Of a DNA stretch of 64,000 bases, positions 25,174-35,200 are shown piece after piece; positions within the stretch are counted from its first letter, which is position 1; each line of letters opens with the position of its first letter. A program made the position numbers and the translations under genes. The stretch is from positions 4,464,001-4,528,000 of the forward strand of contig CBDHCM010000006.1 of the NCBI GenBank assembly GCA_965261105.1. Reading direction: 5' to 3'. Below the pieces are notes generated by a model. It saw only the letters and a program-made list of their open reading frames with translations. It made no database searches and was not told the origin of the DNA. Source of the stretch: Aldehydirespirator sp965261105. Its GTDB lineage: Bacteria; Actinomycetota; Acidimicrobiia; Acidimicrobiales; Aldehydirespiratoraceae.

Positions 25174-26684
25174 CACGGCTCGGGTTCCTGCTCGACAGCG
25201 ACAGCTGCATCGGCTGTCACGCCTGCACGGTCGCGTGCAAGAGCGAGCACGACGTGCCCATCGGCGTGAACCGCACCTGGGTGAAGTACATAGAGACGGG
25301 CACGTTCCCCGATGTCAACCGGCACTTCTCGGTGATGCGCTGCAACCACTGCGACGACGCGCCCTGCATCGCCATCTGCCCCACCAACGCGCTGTTCCGG
25401 GCCGACAACGGTGTGGTCGACTTCGACGACAGCAACTGCATCGGCTGCAAGGGATGCATGAACGCCTGTCCCTACGACGCCATCTACATCAACCCCGCCA
25501 CCAACACCGCCAACAAGTGCAACTTCTGCAACCACCGCATAGAGCAGGGCCTCGAGCCGAGCTGCGTAGTGGTGTGCCCCACCCACGCCATCAAGGTCGC
25601 CGACCTCGACGACCCGAATGACGAGACCACGAGGATTATCGCCCGCAGCGACACCGCGGTGCGGGCCCCGGAACAGCAGACCCTGCCCAAGGTGCACTAC
25701 CTGGGCGCGGACCAGGCGTCGCTGGACCCGCTGCGCACCGCCATCGCGGCCGACGGCATGATCTGGGCCGACACCACACCCCAGCATCCGACGGTCGAGC
25801 CCGACGGCCCTGGCGTGGTGGCCCGCACCGCCTACACCACCGCCCATCAGATGACCTGGAAGGCCAAGGTGTCGAGCTATCTCGTCACCAAGGCGATCGC
25901 CGCCGGCGTGATGGCCGTGGCCGCTCTGCTGGCGCTGCTGGGCCACGGCGGCTCACAGGCCGCGGTCGGAGTGGTGCCGCCGCTGGTCGCGGGGTTCTTC
26001 CTGGCCGTCACCGGTGTGCTGTTGGTGTGGGACCTGAAACAGCCGGCCCGCTTCTACTACCTGTTGACCCGGTCCAACCGCAGATCCTGGCTGGTGAGGG
26101 GCGCCTGGGTGCTGGGCGCCTTCGCCGGGGTGTGCGCCGCATGGTTCGTCGGCGGCATCGCGGGCTCGTCGGGCGCCCTGGTTGTGCTGGCCGCGCCCGG
26201 AGCGCTGTTGGCCGCGGCCACCGCCGGCTACACCGCGTTCCTCTTCGGCCAATGCGAGGGCAGAGACCTGTGGCAGACGCCGCTGCTGCTGCCCACGCTG
26301 CTGGCACAGGCGGCCGTGGCCGGCGGTGCGACCTACTCGGTGGCTGATCTCGCGATGGAAGTCCCCGATCGCTCTGCGGTGCGCTGGGTGATGCTGGGCG
26401 GCATCCTGGCTTGCGCCCTGCTCATTGCGGCCGAGGTCGCGTCGCGGGGAACAGCCCATGTGGAGGCGGCTGTGGCAGTCATGACCCGCGGCCGCTACGC
26501 CCGCCGCTTCTGGGCGGGCGGGGTGGTGCTGGGCTTGGTCCTGCCCGGCGTCGCCACGGCGATCGCCCTCGCCGCCGACACCGGCGCGGCGCTGCCCGCG
26601 GCCGCGGGGCTCTGCGCGCTGGCGGGCATGTGGTTCTACGAGGACAGCTTCGTGCGGGCCGGCCAGTCCGTCCCGCTGTCTTAG
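25170..26684 (+). CDS. Fused 4x[4Fe-4S] ferredoxin and membrane-anchor subunit (DmsB-DmsC/NrfD-like)
   Basis: The 504-aa protein joins two subunits that are normally separate. Residues 1-140 form a DmsB-type ferredoxin with 16 cysteines in four groups: 13/16/19/23, 58/61/66/70, 90/93/96/100 and 117/120/132/136. These should bind four [4Fe-4S] clusters. From about residue 230 to the end there are around eight membrane segments of a DmsC/NrfD-like quinol-interacting anchor (for example VTKAIAAGVMAVAALLALLG, FFLAVTGVLLVWDL). It would pass electrons between the quinone pool and the molybdopterin subunit encoded 220 bases downstream. It starts with GTG overlapping the duplicated leader. Confidence 0.9.
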   Translation: MTRLGFLLDSDSCIGCHACTVACKSEHDVPIGVNRTWVKYIETGTFPDVNRHFSVMRCNHCDDAPCIAICPTNALFRADNGVVDFDDSNCIGCKGCMNACPYDAIYINPATNTANKCNFCNHRIEQGLEPSCVVVCPTHAIKVADLDDPNDETTRIIARSDTAVRAPEQQTLPKVHYLGADQASLDPLRTAIAADGMIWADTTPQHPTVEPDGPGVVARTAYTTAHQMTWKAKVSSYLVTKAIAAGVMAVAALLALLGHGGSQAAVGVVPPLVAGFFLAVTGVLLVWDLKQPARFYYLLTRSNRRSWLVRGAWVLGAFAGVCAAWFVGGIAGSSGALVVLAAPGALLAAATAGYTAFLFGQCEGRDLWQTPLLLPTLLAQAAVAGGATYSVADLAMEVPDRSAVRWVMLGGILACALLIAAEVASRGTAHVEAAVAVMTRGRYARRFWAGGVVLGLVLPGVATAIALAADTGAALPAAAGLCALAGMWFYEDSFVRAGQSVPLS

Positions 26685-26820
26685 CGGCAGCGCGGGTAGG
26701 TGAGAAGCAGTACTAATGTCGCCGGCATTCTCAACGGTCCGCTTCGCTTTCATGTGCCTGCCCGCGCACGTTCTTAGCAGGATCTCGTGGACTCGTCCCA
26801 GGCATTTGCCCCGCTTTCAC

Positions 26821-26870
26821 GAAATCTGTGCCGGTTGTTGTCCCATATGACGCGTTTCTCTACAGATTTC
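26821..26870. promoter_or_regulatory. Spaced inverted repeat upstream of the molybdopterin gene
   Basis: GAAATCTGT (26821-26829) and ACAGATTTC (26862-26870) are perfect 9-base arms 32 bases apart in the 220-base gap before the molybdopterin oxidoreductase. The region could be an operator with two half-sites one centre-to-centre helical multiple (41 bp) apart, or a leader hairpin. Confidence 0.35.
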
Positions 26871-26904
26871 AGCTCCCGCCCCCTCTTGCCGTTGGAGATG
26901 AGCC

Positions 26905-29724
26905 GTGGTTGACCTGCACAGCTACCCCCCGCACGAGACCTGGCACGACGCGGTGTCGCTGGACGCCAAGGCCTGGCCCCGGCGGGTGGAGCACCATCAC
27001 ACGCTGGTGCCCACCACCTGCTTCAACTGCGAGGCCGCCTGCGGGCTGGTGTGCCACGTCAACCACGCCACCGGCCGCATCGACCGCGTCGAGGGCAACC
27101 CGCTGCACCCGGCCAGCCGGGGCCGCAACTGTGCCAAGGGTCCGGCCACGCTCAACCAGATCGACGACCACGAGCGCATCCTGTACCCGCTGCGCCGAGC
27201 CGGTGAGCGGGGCGGCGGCCAGTGGGAGCGGGTGAGCTGGGGCGAGGCTCTCGACGACATCGGCGGCCGCATCCGGTCGGCCATTGCCGAGGGCCGCCAC
27301 AACGAGGTCATGTACCACGTGGGCCGCCCCGGCGAGGACGGCTACGCCGAGCGGGTGCTGCAGTGCTGGGGGGTGGACGGCCACAACAGCCACACCAACA
27401 TCTGCAGCTCCAACGCCCGCATCGGTTACCAGAGCTGGATGGGCCACGACCGCCCGTCGTCGGACTTCGCCCACGCCGAGGTGATCTTCTTGATCTCGTC
27501 GCACCTGGAGGCGGGCCACTACTTCAACCCCCACGCCCAGCGCATCGTCGAGGCCCAGGGCCACGGCGCAACGGTGATCTGCGTGGATCCCAGGCTGTCC
27601 AACACCGGCGCCAAGGCCGACTTCTGGCTGCCGGCGTGGCCCGGCACCGAGCCGTTCCTGCTGCTGGCCATCGCCCGCCTGCTGCTGGCCGGCGGCACCT
27701 GGGACCGCGATTTCGTGCGGCGCTGGACCAACTGGCAGACCTATCTGCGCCGGCGCCACCCGCAGCGGCCGGTCGAGTTCGAGTCGGTTGGGCCCGCCCT
27801 GTTGGAGGACTACGCCGCCTACACGCCGGAGGAGGCCGAGCGGGTCTGCGGTGTGCCCGCGGCGCAGATCACGGAGGTGGCGCGGATAATCGGCGCCCAT
27901 CCGACGAAGTTCGCCTCGCACAACTGGCGGGCCGCGGCCGCGGGCAACCTGGGCGGCTGGCAGACCGCCCGGTGCCTGTTCTTCCTCAACGTGCTCACCG
28001 GGTCGGTCGGCACCGTGGGCGGCACCACCGGCAACGGCTGGAACAAGTACAAGGCCCCCCATCCGCCTACAGCGCCGCCGGTGGAGCATTGGAACGAGCT
28101 CAACTGGCCTCGCGAGTACCCGCTGGCCCACCACGAGATGTCGATGCTGCTGCCGCACTTCCTGCACGAGGGCCGGGGCCGTCTCGACGTGTACTTCAGC
28201 CGGGTGTACAACCCGGTGTGGACCAACCCCGACGGGTTCAGCTGGTTGGAGGCCCTCAAGGACCCCGACAAGGTGGGGTGCCATGTGGCGCTGACGCCGA
28301 CCTGGTCGGAGACGTCCGTGTTCGCCGACTACGTGCTGCCCATGGGGGTGGGCGCCGAGCGCCACGACGTGGCCAGCTTCGAGACCCACGCCGGCCGCTG
28401 GATCGGCTTCCGCCAGCCGGTGCTGCGCCGCTACGCCGAGATCCGTGGCGAGCAAGTCGGCCACGAGTCCCGCACCCACGAGTTCAACCCGGGCGAGGTG
28501 TGGGAGGAGAACGAGTTCTGGATCGAGCTGTCGTGGCGCATCGACGGTGACGGCTCCATGGGCATCCGGCGCTGGTTCGAGAGCCCCGCCCATCCCGGCA
28601 CACCGATGTCGGTGGACGAGTACTACGCAGCGATGTTCGAGGGCGTGCCCGGCCTGGCCGACGACGCGGCCGCGGCCGGCCAGACCCCGCTGGAGTTCAT
28701 GCGCGACCGGGGCGCCTATGCCTTGCCGGGCGACATGTACCTCCCGTATGAGCGCGAGGTGGACCCCGCCGCGCTCACCGACTGCGAGATCGACGACTCA
28801 GGCGTCTTCCGCCGCCCCGGCACGCCGGGGACGTGGTCCGGCGAGCCCGAGGAGCTGGCCGGCCTGAGGCTGGCCGGCTTGGGCGACGGCTCGCCCGCGG
28901 TGGAGGTGGACGGCACCGCTCGCGAGGGCTTCCCGACGCCGTCGCGCAAGCTGGAGCTGTACTCGCAAACGCTGGCCGACTGGGGCTGGCCCGAGCACGC
29001 CACCCCCAACTGGATCCCGTCGCACGTGCACTGGGAGAACCTCGACCTCGAAGCCGACGAGCGGATCCTGCTGCCCACGTTCCGCATCCCCACGCTGATC
29101 CACACTCGCTCGGCCAACAGCAAGTGGCTGTCGGAGTTGAGCCACCGCCACCCGCTGTGGATCCATCCCTCCGACGCCGAGGCCCTCGGCATCGAAGTCA
29201 ACGGGCTGGTGCGGATCACCACTCGCATCGGCCACTTCGTGATCGGCGCCTGGCGCACCGAGGGGATCCGCCCCGGCGTGGTGGCCGCGTCGCACCACAT
29301 GGGCCGCTGGCGCCTAGACGCCAACAGCGGAGGCGCATGGGCGGGCGGCGACGCCGACATCACCAACGACGGATCCGTGTGGCGCCTGCGCCGCCGGGGC
29401 CGACCGGAGCGCCACACCAGCGACGATCCCGACACCGAGCGCATCTGGTGGAGCGACACCGGCGTGCACCAGAACCTCACGTTCTGCGTGCAGCCCGACC
29501 CGATCTCGGGCATGCAGTGCTGGCACCAGCGGGTGCGGGTGGGGCCCGCACAGCCCGGCGACGCCTACGGCGACGTGGTGGTGGACACCGCCGAGGCCCG
29601 CAAGGCCTACCACGAGTGGCTGGCCATGACCCGCCCGGCGCCCGGCCCCGGAGGCCTGCGCCGCCCGCTGTGGTACGCCCGCCCCCTCAAGCCCGTCCCC
29701 GCCGCCTACGCCCTCGAGGGCTGA
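26905..29724 (+). CDS. Molybdopterin oxidoreductase catalytic subunit (DMSO reductase superfamily)
   Basis: The 939-aa protein has an N-terminal [4Fe-4S] motif (Cys 39, 42, 46 and 76; CFNCEAAC...NCAKG) followed by the molybdo-bis(pyranopterin) domains. Examples are NICSSNARIGYQSWMGHDRPSSDF, which holds a likely Mo ligand (Cys or Ser), ATVICVDPRLSNTGAKADFWLPAWPGTEP, and the C-terminal dinucleotide-binding domain (HPSDAEALGIEVNGLVRITTRIG). It has no Tat signal, so it looks cytoplasmic unless it is carried by a partner. With the fused iron-sulfur/anchor protein it would form a complete reductase or dehydrogenase. The substrate is not evident. The GTG start follows TTGGAG. Confidence 0.88.
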   Translation: MVDLHSYPPHETWHDAVSLDAKAWPRRVEHHHTLVPTTCFNCEAACGLVCHVNHATGRIDRVEGNPLHPASRGRNCAKGPATLNQIDDHERILYPLRRAGERGGGQWERVSWGEALDDIGGRIRSAIAEGRHNEVMYHVGRPGEDGYAERVLQCWGVDGHNSHTNICSSNARIGYQSWMGHDRPSSDFAHAEVIFLISSHLEAGHYFNPHAQRIVEAQGHGATVICVDPRLSNTGAKADFWLPAWPGTEPFLLLAIARLLLAGGTWDRDFVRRWTNWQTYLRRRHPQRPVEFESVGPALLEDYAAYTPEEAERVCGVPAAQITEVARIIGAHPTKFASHNWRAAAAGNLGGWQTARCLFFLNVLTGSVGTVGGTTGNGWNKYKAPHPPTAPPVEHWNELNWPREYPLAHHEMSMLLPHFLHEGRGRLDVYFSRVYNPVWTNPDGFSWLEALKDPDKVGCHVALTPTWSETSVFADYVLPMGVGAERHDVASFETHAGRWIGFRQPVLRRYAEIRGEQVGHESRTHEFNPGEVWEENEFWIELSWRIDGDGSMGIRRWFESPAHPGTPMSVDEYYAAMFEGVPGLADDAAAAGQTPLEFMRDRGAYALPGDMYLPYEREVDPAALTDCEIDDSGVFRRPGTPGTWSGEPEELAGLRLAGLGDGSPAVEVDGTAREGFPTPSRKLELYSQTLADWGWPEHATPNWIPSHVHWENLDLEADERILLPTFRIPTLIHTRSANSKWLSELSHRHPLWIHPSDAEALGIEVNGLVRITTRIGHFVIGAWRTEGIRPGVVAASHHMGRWRLDANSGGAWAGGDADITNDGSVWRLRRRGRPERHTSDDPDTERIWWSDTGVHQNLTFCVQPDPISGMQCWHQRVRVGPAQPGDAYGDVVVDTAEARKAYHEWLAMTRPAPGPGGLRRPLWYARPLKPVPAAYALEG

Positions 29725-29842
29725 GTTGCAGGCGGCCTCTGGGCGTGGCGGCTGTGCCTTGCAGCCCGGTCGACGCTTGTCGGTACAGTGACTGGGCACT
29801 TGACTGGGCACTTAGCGGCGAACATGTACGGAGGTGCCGCTG

Positions 29843-31135
29843 ATGAGCATCGCCAATCCCACTGAGGGAGTCGACACTTCTAACGCCCCCTATGTGATCG
29901 TGTCGAGCGACACCCACGCGGGGCTGCAGTGCGAGGAGTACCGGCCGTACCTCGACTCTGCGCTGCACGACGCCTTCGACGTCTATGTGGCCGAGCGCCA
30001 CGAGCACCGGCGGGTGCAGGAAGAGGTCAACGCGGAGTTCTTGGCCGAATGGGAGGGCGAGAACTCCGAGGGCCTGCGGGGCGCCTACGACCCTGAGGTG
30101 CGCGACAAGGAACTCGACGCCGACGGCATCGCCGGCGAGGTCATCTTCGCCGACGGCGACGCGGTGACCGGCCAGGAGTCGCCCCCGTTCGGGGCCGGAC
30201 TGTCCGCAGGCCAGATCACCGATCCCCGCCAGGCCTTCGGCGGCGCTCGGGCCCACAATCGCTGGCTTGTGGACTTCTGCGCCACCAACGCGCCCCGCCG
30301 GGCCGGGGTGGGCCTGGTGCCGATCACTCACGATGTTGACGAGTCCGTGGCCGAGATCGAGGGGCTGGCCGGCAAGCCGGGAATCAAGGGGATCATGATC
30401 CCCACCATGTGGCATGGCTTCCCGGCCTACGGCTCCGACCACTACGACAAGGTCTGGGCGGCCTGCGCCGAGACCGGCCTGGTGGTGCACACCCACTCCG
30501 GCGAGGCCGACTTCGATTCGTACGGCGACAACGTGGCCATGTACGTCTCGGAGGTGCCGTTCTGGACCCACCGGGCGCTGTGGCAGTTGCTGTTCTCGGG
30601 CAAGTTCGACCGGTTCCCCGGACTGCGCTACGCGGTGGTCGAGTGTGGCTCCTATTGGATCGGCGACCTGCTGTGGAAGACCGACGTGAACTTCGGGGCC
30701 AGCAGCAAGATCAAGAAACTGGGCTCGCGCATGAAGGGCCTGATCTCGCGCCTGCCCTCGGAGCACTTCGGCACCAACGTGTTCATCGGGGCCTCCACGA
30801 TGAGCAGGGAGGAGATCCGCCGCCGCCACGTCAACGGCATCGACGCCCTGATGTGGGGCACCGACTATCCCCATCCCGAGGGCTCATGGCCCCATACCGC
30901 CAGACGCCTGGAGAGCGACTTCCGCGACGTGTCCATCGAGGACACCCGCCTCCTGCTGGGCCTGAACGCAGTGGAGTGCTACAACCTCGACCTCGGCTCC
31001 CTCACCGAGATCGCCGAGCGCATCGGCCCCACCCCCGAGCAGCTCCACCAGGACCCCGCCCTCCGCACCGCACCGGACGCCAAGCGCACCGCCCGCTGGT
31101 GGATAGACGAGTACGGCTGTGAACTCCAGCACTGA
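29843..31135 (+). CDS. Amidohydrolase-family (Amidohydro_2) hydrolase/decarboxylase
   Basis: The 430-aa product shows VIVSSDTHAGLQCEEYRPYL near the N-terminus, KGIMIPTMWHGFPAYGSDHYD, VVHTHSGEADFDSYG, VVECGSYWIGDLLWK and DALMWGTDYPHPEGSWPHT, the metal-binding pattern of amidohydrolase-2 TIM barrels (ACMSD-like decarboxylases and hydrolases). The ATG at 29843 has GGAGGT seven bases upstream. An in-frame GTG at 29834 lies within that site. The substrate is unknown. It follows the molybdopterin gene by about 120 bases and precedes a MauE-like gene by 21 bases. Confidence 0.85.
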   Translation: MSIANPTEGVDTSNAPYVIVSSDTHAGLQCEEYRPYLDSALHDAFDVYVAERHEHRRVQEEVNAEFLAEWEGENSEGLRGAYDPEVRDKELDADGIAGEVIFADGDAVTGQESPPFGAGLSAGQITDPRQAFGGARAHNRWLVDFCATNAPRRAGVGLVPITHDVDESVAEIEGLAGKPGIKGIMIPTMWHGFPAYGSDHYDKVWAACAETGLVVHTHSGEADFDSYGDNVAMYVSEVPFWTHRALWQLLFSGKFDRFPGLRYAVVECGSYWIGDLLWKTDVNFGASSKIKKLGSRMKGLISRLPSEHFGTNVFIGASTMSREEIRRRHVNGIDALMWGTDYPHPEGSWPHTARRLESDFRDVSIEDTRLLLGLNAVECYNLDLGSLTEIAERIGPTPEQLHQDPALRTAPDAKRTARWWIDEYGCELQH

Positions 31136-31156
31136 GCCGCACACTGGTGCCTTCTT

Positions 31157-31777
31157 GTGAGTCTGTTGGGGATGGTCGTGCGTGACTATGGAGTCGACTT
31201 CGTCGTGATGATCGCGGCGACGGTGCTGCTGGTGAGCGGCTTGGTTAAGGTCGTCGTGCCCGGCCCGATCGCCGCGACGATGCTGGCATTGTGGAGCCGG
31301 GCCACCGGCCGCGGAGCGAAGACCGGATCTCGGTTGCTGGGGAGGGCGCTCGGGTCTGCGGAGATCGGTCTGTCCGCGTGGATCGTGTTGGGCCGGTCGA
31401 CGCCCGCGGGCGTCGTACTGTGCGTCTTCGCGGCCGGCCTCGCCGCGGCCGGCCTGATGGGCGTGCTGGGCGCCGGCGATGTGCCATGCGCCTGCTTCGG
31501 AGGCCACGACCGGGCCCTCGGGTACCTGCATGTCCTGCAGCTGCCACTGTGGGTCGCTGCGGCCTGGTGCGTGTCTCGTCGCACGGAGCTCGCGGCAGGC
31601 TTCGACGGGCGCGTCGCGATGTTCGGCGCTTGCGCGGCCGCGGCTTCAGGCTTCCATGTGGCCAGAATGTGGATCGTGCTGGCCCCGACGGCGCGGCGTC
31701 GCAGGCGGGCGGCCGCCGAGCGTGCCCGCGTGCCGACGTCGCCGCACCAGCCGCAGTTGGGGGGCTCGTCGTGGTAG
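31157..31777 (+). CDS. MauE/DoxX-like redox-associated membrane protein
   Basis: The 206-aa protein has four or more membrane segments (about 13-33, 65-80, 84-106, 123-140, with another near 150) and the MauE-type cysteine pair CACFGG at residues 111-115 after a loop. In methylamine dehydrogenase operons, MauE with MauD delivers oxidising or isomerising equivalents for the six disulfides of the light chain MauA. Here it opens the region that ends with a MauD-like and a CcdA-like gene. The start is GTG 31157, with ATG 31172 as alternative. It is likely co-transcribed with the amidohydrolase, 21 bases upstream. Confidence 0.78.
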   Translation: MSLLGMVVRDYGVDFVVMIAATVLLVSGLVKVVVPGPIAATMLALWSRATGRGAKTGSRLLGRALGSAEIGLSAWIVLGRSTPAGVVLCVFAAGLAAAGLMGVLGAGDVPCACFGGHDRALGYLHVLQLPLWVAAAWCVSRRTELAAGFDGRVAMFGACAAAASGFHVARMWIVLAPTARRRRRAAAERARVPTSPHQPQLGGSSW

Positions 31778-32199
31778 TGGCCGCCTCTTATCAGCCCAGC
31801 CCGTGGAAGCCGATAGCCGACCACGTCGACCGCTATTTGGCCACCGACGGCGCCGATGGCTTCGAGTGGGAGGGCGCCCAGTGCGTGATCCTCACTTCCG
31901 TCGGGCGCAAGACGGGCAGCCTGCGCCGCACGCCCCTCATTCGCATCCGGGACGGTGAGCGCTATCTCTTGGTCGCTTCGATGGGCGGTGCGCCCCACCA
32001 TCCGAGCTGGTATCTCAACCTCGTCGCCAACCCCAAGGCAACCATCCAAGACCGGGATGAGCTGTACCGGCTGAGGGCCCGCCCGGCCACGCCGGAGGAG
32101 AAGGCCGAGCTGTGGCCGGTCGCGGTGAGCCAGTGGCCCGACTACGAGGACTACCAGGCTCGCACCGACCGCGATCTCCCCCTCGTCATCTGCGAATAG
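31771..32199 (+). CDS. Nitroreductase/Ddn-family (deazaflavin F420-dependent) oxidoreductase
   Basis: The 142-aa product has the split-barrel Ddn family pattern: WEGAQCVILTSVGRKTGSLRRTPLIRI, YLLVASMGGAPHHPSWYLNLVANPKATI and WPDYEDYQARTDRDLPLVIC. These are the F420- and phosphate-contacting segments of Mycobacterium Ddn-like proteins. The GTG at 31771 (GGGGGGCTCGTC upstream) overlaps the MauE-like stop by 7 bases. A second GTG at 31777 is possible. The substrate is unknown. F420 dependence fits an actinobacterial host. Confidence 0.88.
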   Translation: MVVAASYQPSPWKPIADHVDRYLATDGADGFEWEGAQCVILTSVGRKTGSLRRTPLIRIRDGERYLLVASMGGAPHHPSWYLNLVANPKATIQDRDELYRLRARPATPEEKAELWPVAVSQWPDYEDYQARTDRDLPLVICE

Positions 32200-32237
32200 G
32201 GGGCGCAGCGACTCGGAGACAACGCGCTTGACGGAGC

Positions 32238-32265
32238 TTGCGGTCTAGCGGTCTGGCATTATTAT
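32238..32265 (+). promoter_or_regulatory. Promoter giving a leaderless transcript of the first SLH-FN3 gene
   Basis: TTGCGG (32238-32243) and TATTAT (32260-32265) are 16 bases apart. The start codon GTG at 32273 falls seven bases after the -10, where transcription should begin. No Shine-Dalgarno is visible. This fits a leaderless mRNA. Confidence 0.5.
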
Positions 32266-32272
32266 TGGCTGC

Positions 32273-35200
32273 GTGTTGGTTGGCGCTTGGAGGTTGGCGG
32301 GCTTTGTTGTGGTGTCGGTGGTGTTTTGTGTGGTGCTGGGGCATGTTGCGCCTGTCGCCGCGGTGGAGTCCGGTGGGTCCGGTGCTGGCCGGGCCGGCGT
32401 TGACGGCGCCGGGCCGGGGGTGTTCGAGGACAACGGGCCGGGTGTTCACCAGGCTGCGGTCGCGGGGCTGGCCCAGCTGGGAGTGTTCGGGGGCACCGAG
32501 TGCGGTGAGGGTCTGTTCTGTCCGGGCGAGCCGATCCTGCGCTGGGAGATGGCGGTGTGGCTGGCCCGGGTTCTGGTTGAGTTGGAGGCTGCGGACGTAC
32601 TGCCGGAGTCGTCGGCGTCGCGTTTCGGGGACGGGCTGCGGGAGTCGTCGGCGTCGCGTTTCGGGGACGGGCTGCGGGAGTCGTCGGCGTCGCGTTTCGG
32701 GGACGTGCCGGCCGATGCGTGGTGGGTGCCGCATGTGGAGTTTCTCGCGGATCTGGGGGTGACTGTCGGCTGCGCGGTCGAGCCGGCTCGGTTCTGTCCG
32801 AGCGATTCGGTCACTCGCGCCCAGATGGCGTCGTTTCTTGTCCGCGCTTTCGGGTTGGCGCTGCTGGAGGGTGACGGGGCGCAGTTTGTGGATGTTGACG
32901 GCGGCGTTCACGCGGGCAACATTGTGGCTCTGTCCGTTTCGGGCGTCACCAAGGGGTGCGCGGTCGAGCCTGCCCGGTTCTGTCCGTACCGGTTCACCAC
33001 TCGGGCCCAGATGGCGAGCTTCCTCTTTCGGGCCTACACCCGAGCCGGCGGTCCCTGCCCCTCAGAGCAAACATCCGCCCCGGTCGGTGTGCCCGGACCG
33101 GACGATCCGCCGGCGCCGCAACCGGCGCTGGCGCCGCAACCGCCGGCGTCGCAACCGGCGCCGCGGCCGCAACCGGCGCCGCGGCCGCAACCGGCGCCGC
33201 GGCCGCAACCGCCGGCGTCGCTACCGGCGCCGCCTGCTGTGTCCGTGCTCAGCGCGCCACAGGCACTGGAGGTTGTTGCGGGTCATCAGACGCTGACGGT
33301 CATTTGGGCTCCACCCGACATCGGAGTGGAGGTTGTGGGGTATCGGTTGCGGTGGAGGGGGCCGGGTCAGGGGTACAGCGATACCGAGAGGTGGGTCGCT
33401 ACGCGCGATCTGAGTTATGAGATTGGCGGTCTGGTGAATGGCACGAACTATTCGGTTCAGGTCGCTGCGGGGTTCAGCGGTGAGGGCTTCGGCCGCTGGG
33501 CAGAGGGTTCTGGTGTGCCTCGCACTGTTGCGAGCGCCCCGCGGTCGGTGGGGGTGGTGTCGGGGGACGCGGCGCTGGCGGTGTCGTGGGTGGCGCCCGA
33601 TGACACCGGCGGGGCGCGGATTGTGCGCTACTGGGTGCAGTGGACGGTCGAGGGCGTGCAGGCCGGCTCGGAGGAGGCGGTCGCTGTCAGGGCGTATCGG
33701 ATCGGGGGTCTGTCCAATGGTGTGAGCTATGGGGTTCGGGTGGCTGCGGTGAACGGGGCTGGTCTGGGCGCCTGGTCTGAGGTGGTGGTGGGTGAGCCGT
33801 TGGGGCCTCCGGGCGCTCCTGGGACTCCCACGGTCGGGCGGTTCGACCGGTCGGCGGTGGTGGAGTGGAGTCCGCCGGTCGCTGACGGCGGTTCGGGCAT
33901 CAGCGGGTACAAGGTGCAGTGGCGCACCGACCGTCAGCGGTTCGGGTCGTCGTCGCGCCAGCGCGAGGTCGGCGACCGCGCGTCTCGTTACGAGATCGAC
34001 GGTCTGGTCAACGGCAGGCGGTATTGGGTGCGGGTGCTTGCTGTGAACCCGAGCGGCGACGGGGCTGGTTCTGAGGAGGTTCGCGTCGTTCCGGCTACGA
34101 CCCCGCGTGCGCCCGCGCGGCCGTCGGCTGAGCGGGGCGATCAAGAGGTGGGGGTGTCTTGGCGGGAGCCGGTCGACGATGGCGGCTCAGACGTCGCCGG
34201 GTATGTGGTGCAGTGGTCCGACGACGGCTTTGATGAGTCGGTTGGGGAGAAGCGGGTCGGTGTGGGCGTGCGGGAGTTTCTGATCGGGGGTCTCGTCAAC
34301 GGCACGCCGTACTCGCTGCGGGTGAGCGCGGTCAACGAGGTCGGTGACGGTGAGGCGTCGCCGGTGGTGTCGGCGACCCCGGCGACGACGCCGGACGCGC
34401 CCGCGGTCAGCGCCGACCGGGGCAACATGGCGATGACCGCGTCTTGGGTTGCGCCCGATGAGGGCGGCTCGGGCATCGAGTCCTACAAGGTGCAGTGGAG
34501 CACCGACGACGAGTTCGATGATACGGACCCGTCGGCGGCGGTGGGCGGCGGTGTGTTGAGCCGCCGGGTCGGGGGTCTGGTCAACGGCACGGAGTACTGG
34601 GTGCGGGTGCGGGCGGTGAACGGTGTGGGCGGGGGTCCGTGGTCGTTGTCGGCGTCGGCTGTCCCGGCACCGGCTGCGAGCCGTCCCCGAAGCGTGAGGG
34701 CGGTGGCAGCCCCGGGGTCGGTCACTGTCTCTTGGAGGGAGCCGACCAACGACGGTGGTGCTTCCATCACCGGTTACAGGGTGCAGTGGCGGGCCGGCAG
34801 CGAGGAGTACGGCCCAACCCGCGAGCGCCGCGTCGCGCCCGGCAACCGGAGCCACGAGATCGTCGGCCTGGTCAACGGCACGGAGTACTACGTGCGGGTG
34901 CGGGCGGTCGCCGCGCCCGATGACGCAGCAGCGGCGGCGGAGGCGGCGGAGGTGTCGGCGGAGGTGTCGGCGACCCCGGCGACGACGCCGGACGCGCCCG
35001 CGGTCAGCGCCGACCGGGGCAACATGGCGATGACCGCGTCCTGGGTTGAGCCCGACGACCGCGGATCGGACATCACCAGGTACAGGGTGCAGTGGAGCAC
35101 CGACGACCAGTTCGAGGCGTCGGACCCGCAGGCGGCGGTGGGCGGCGCTGTGTTGAGCCGCCGGATCGGGGGTCTGGTCAACGGCGCGGAGTACTGGGTG

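Noticed and set aside
26869..28593. 574-codon minus-strand frame in the molybdopterin gene
   Set aside because: Antisense shadow; the plus-strand gene has clear family motifs.
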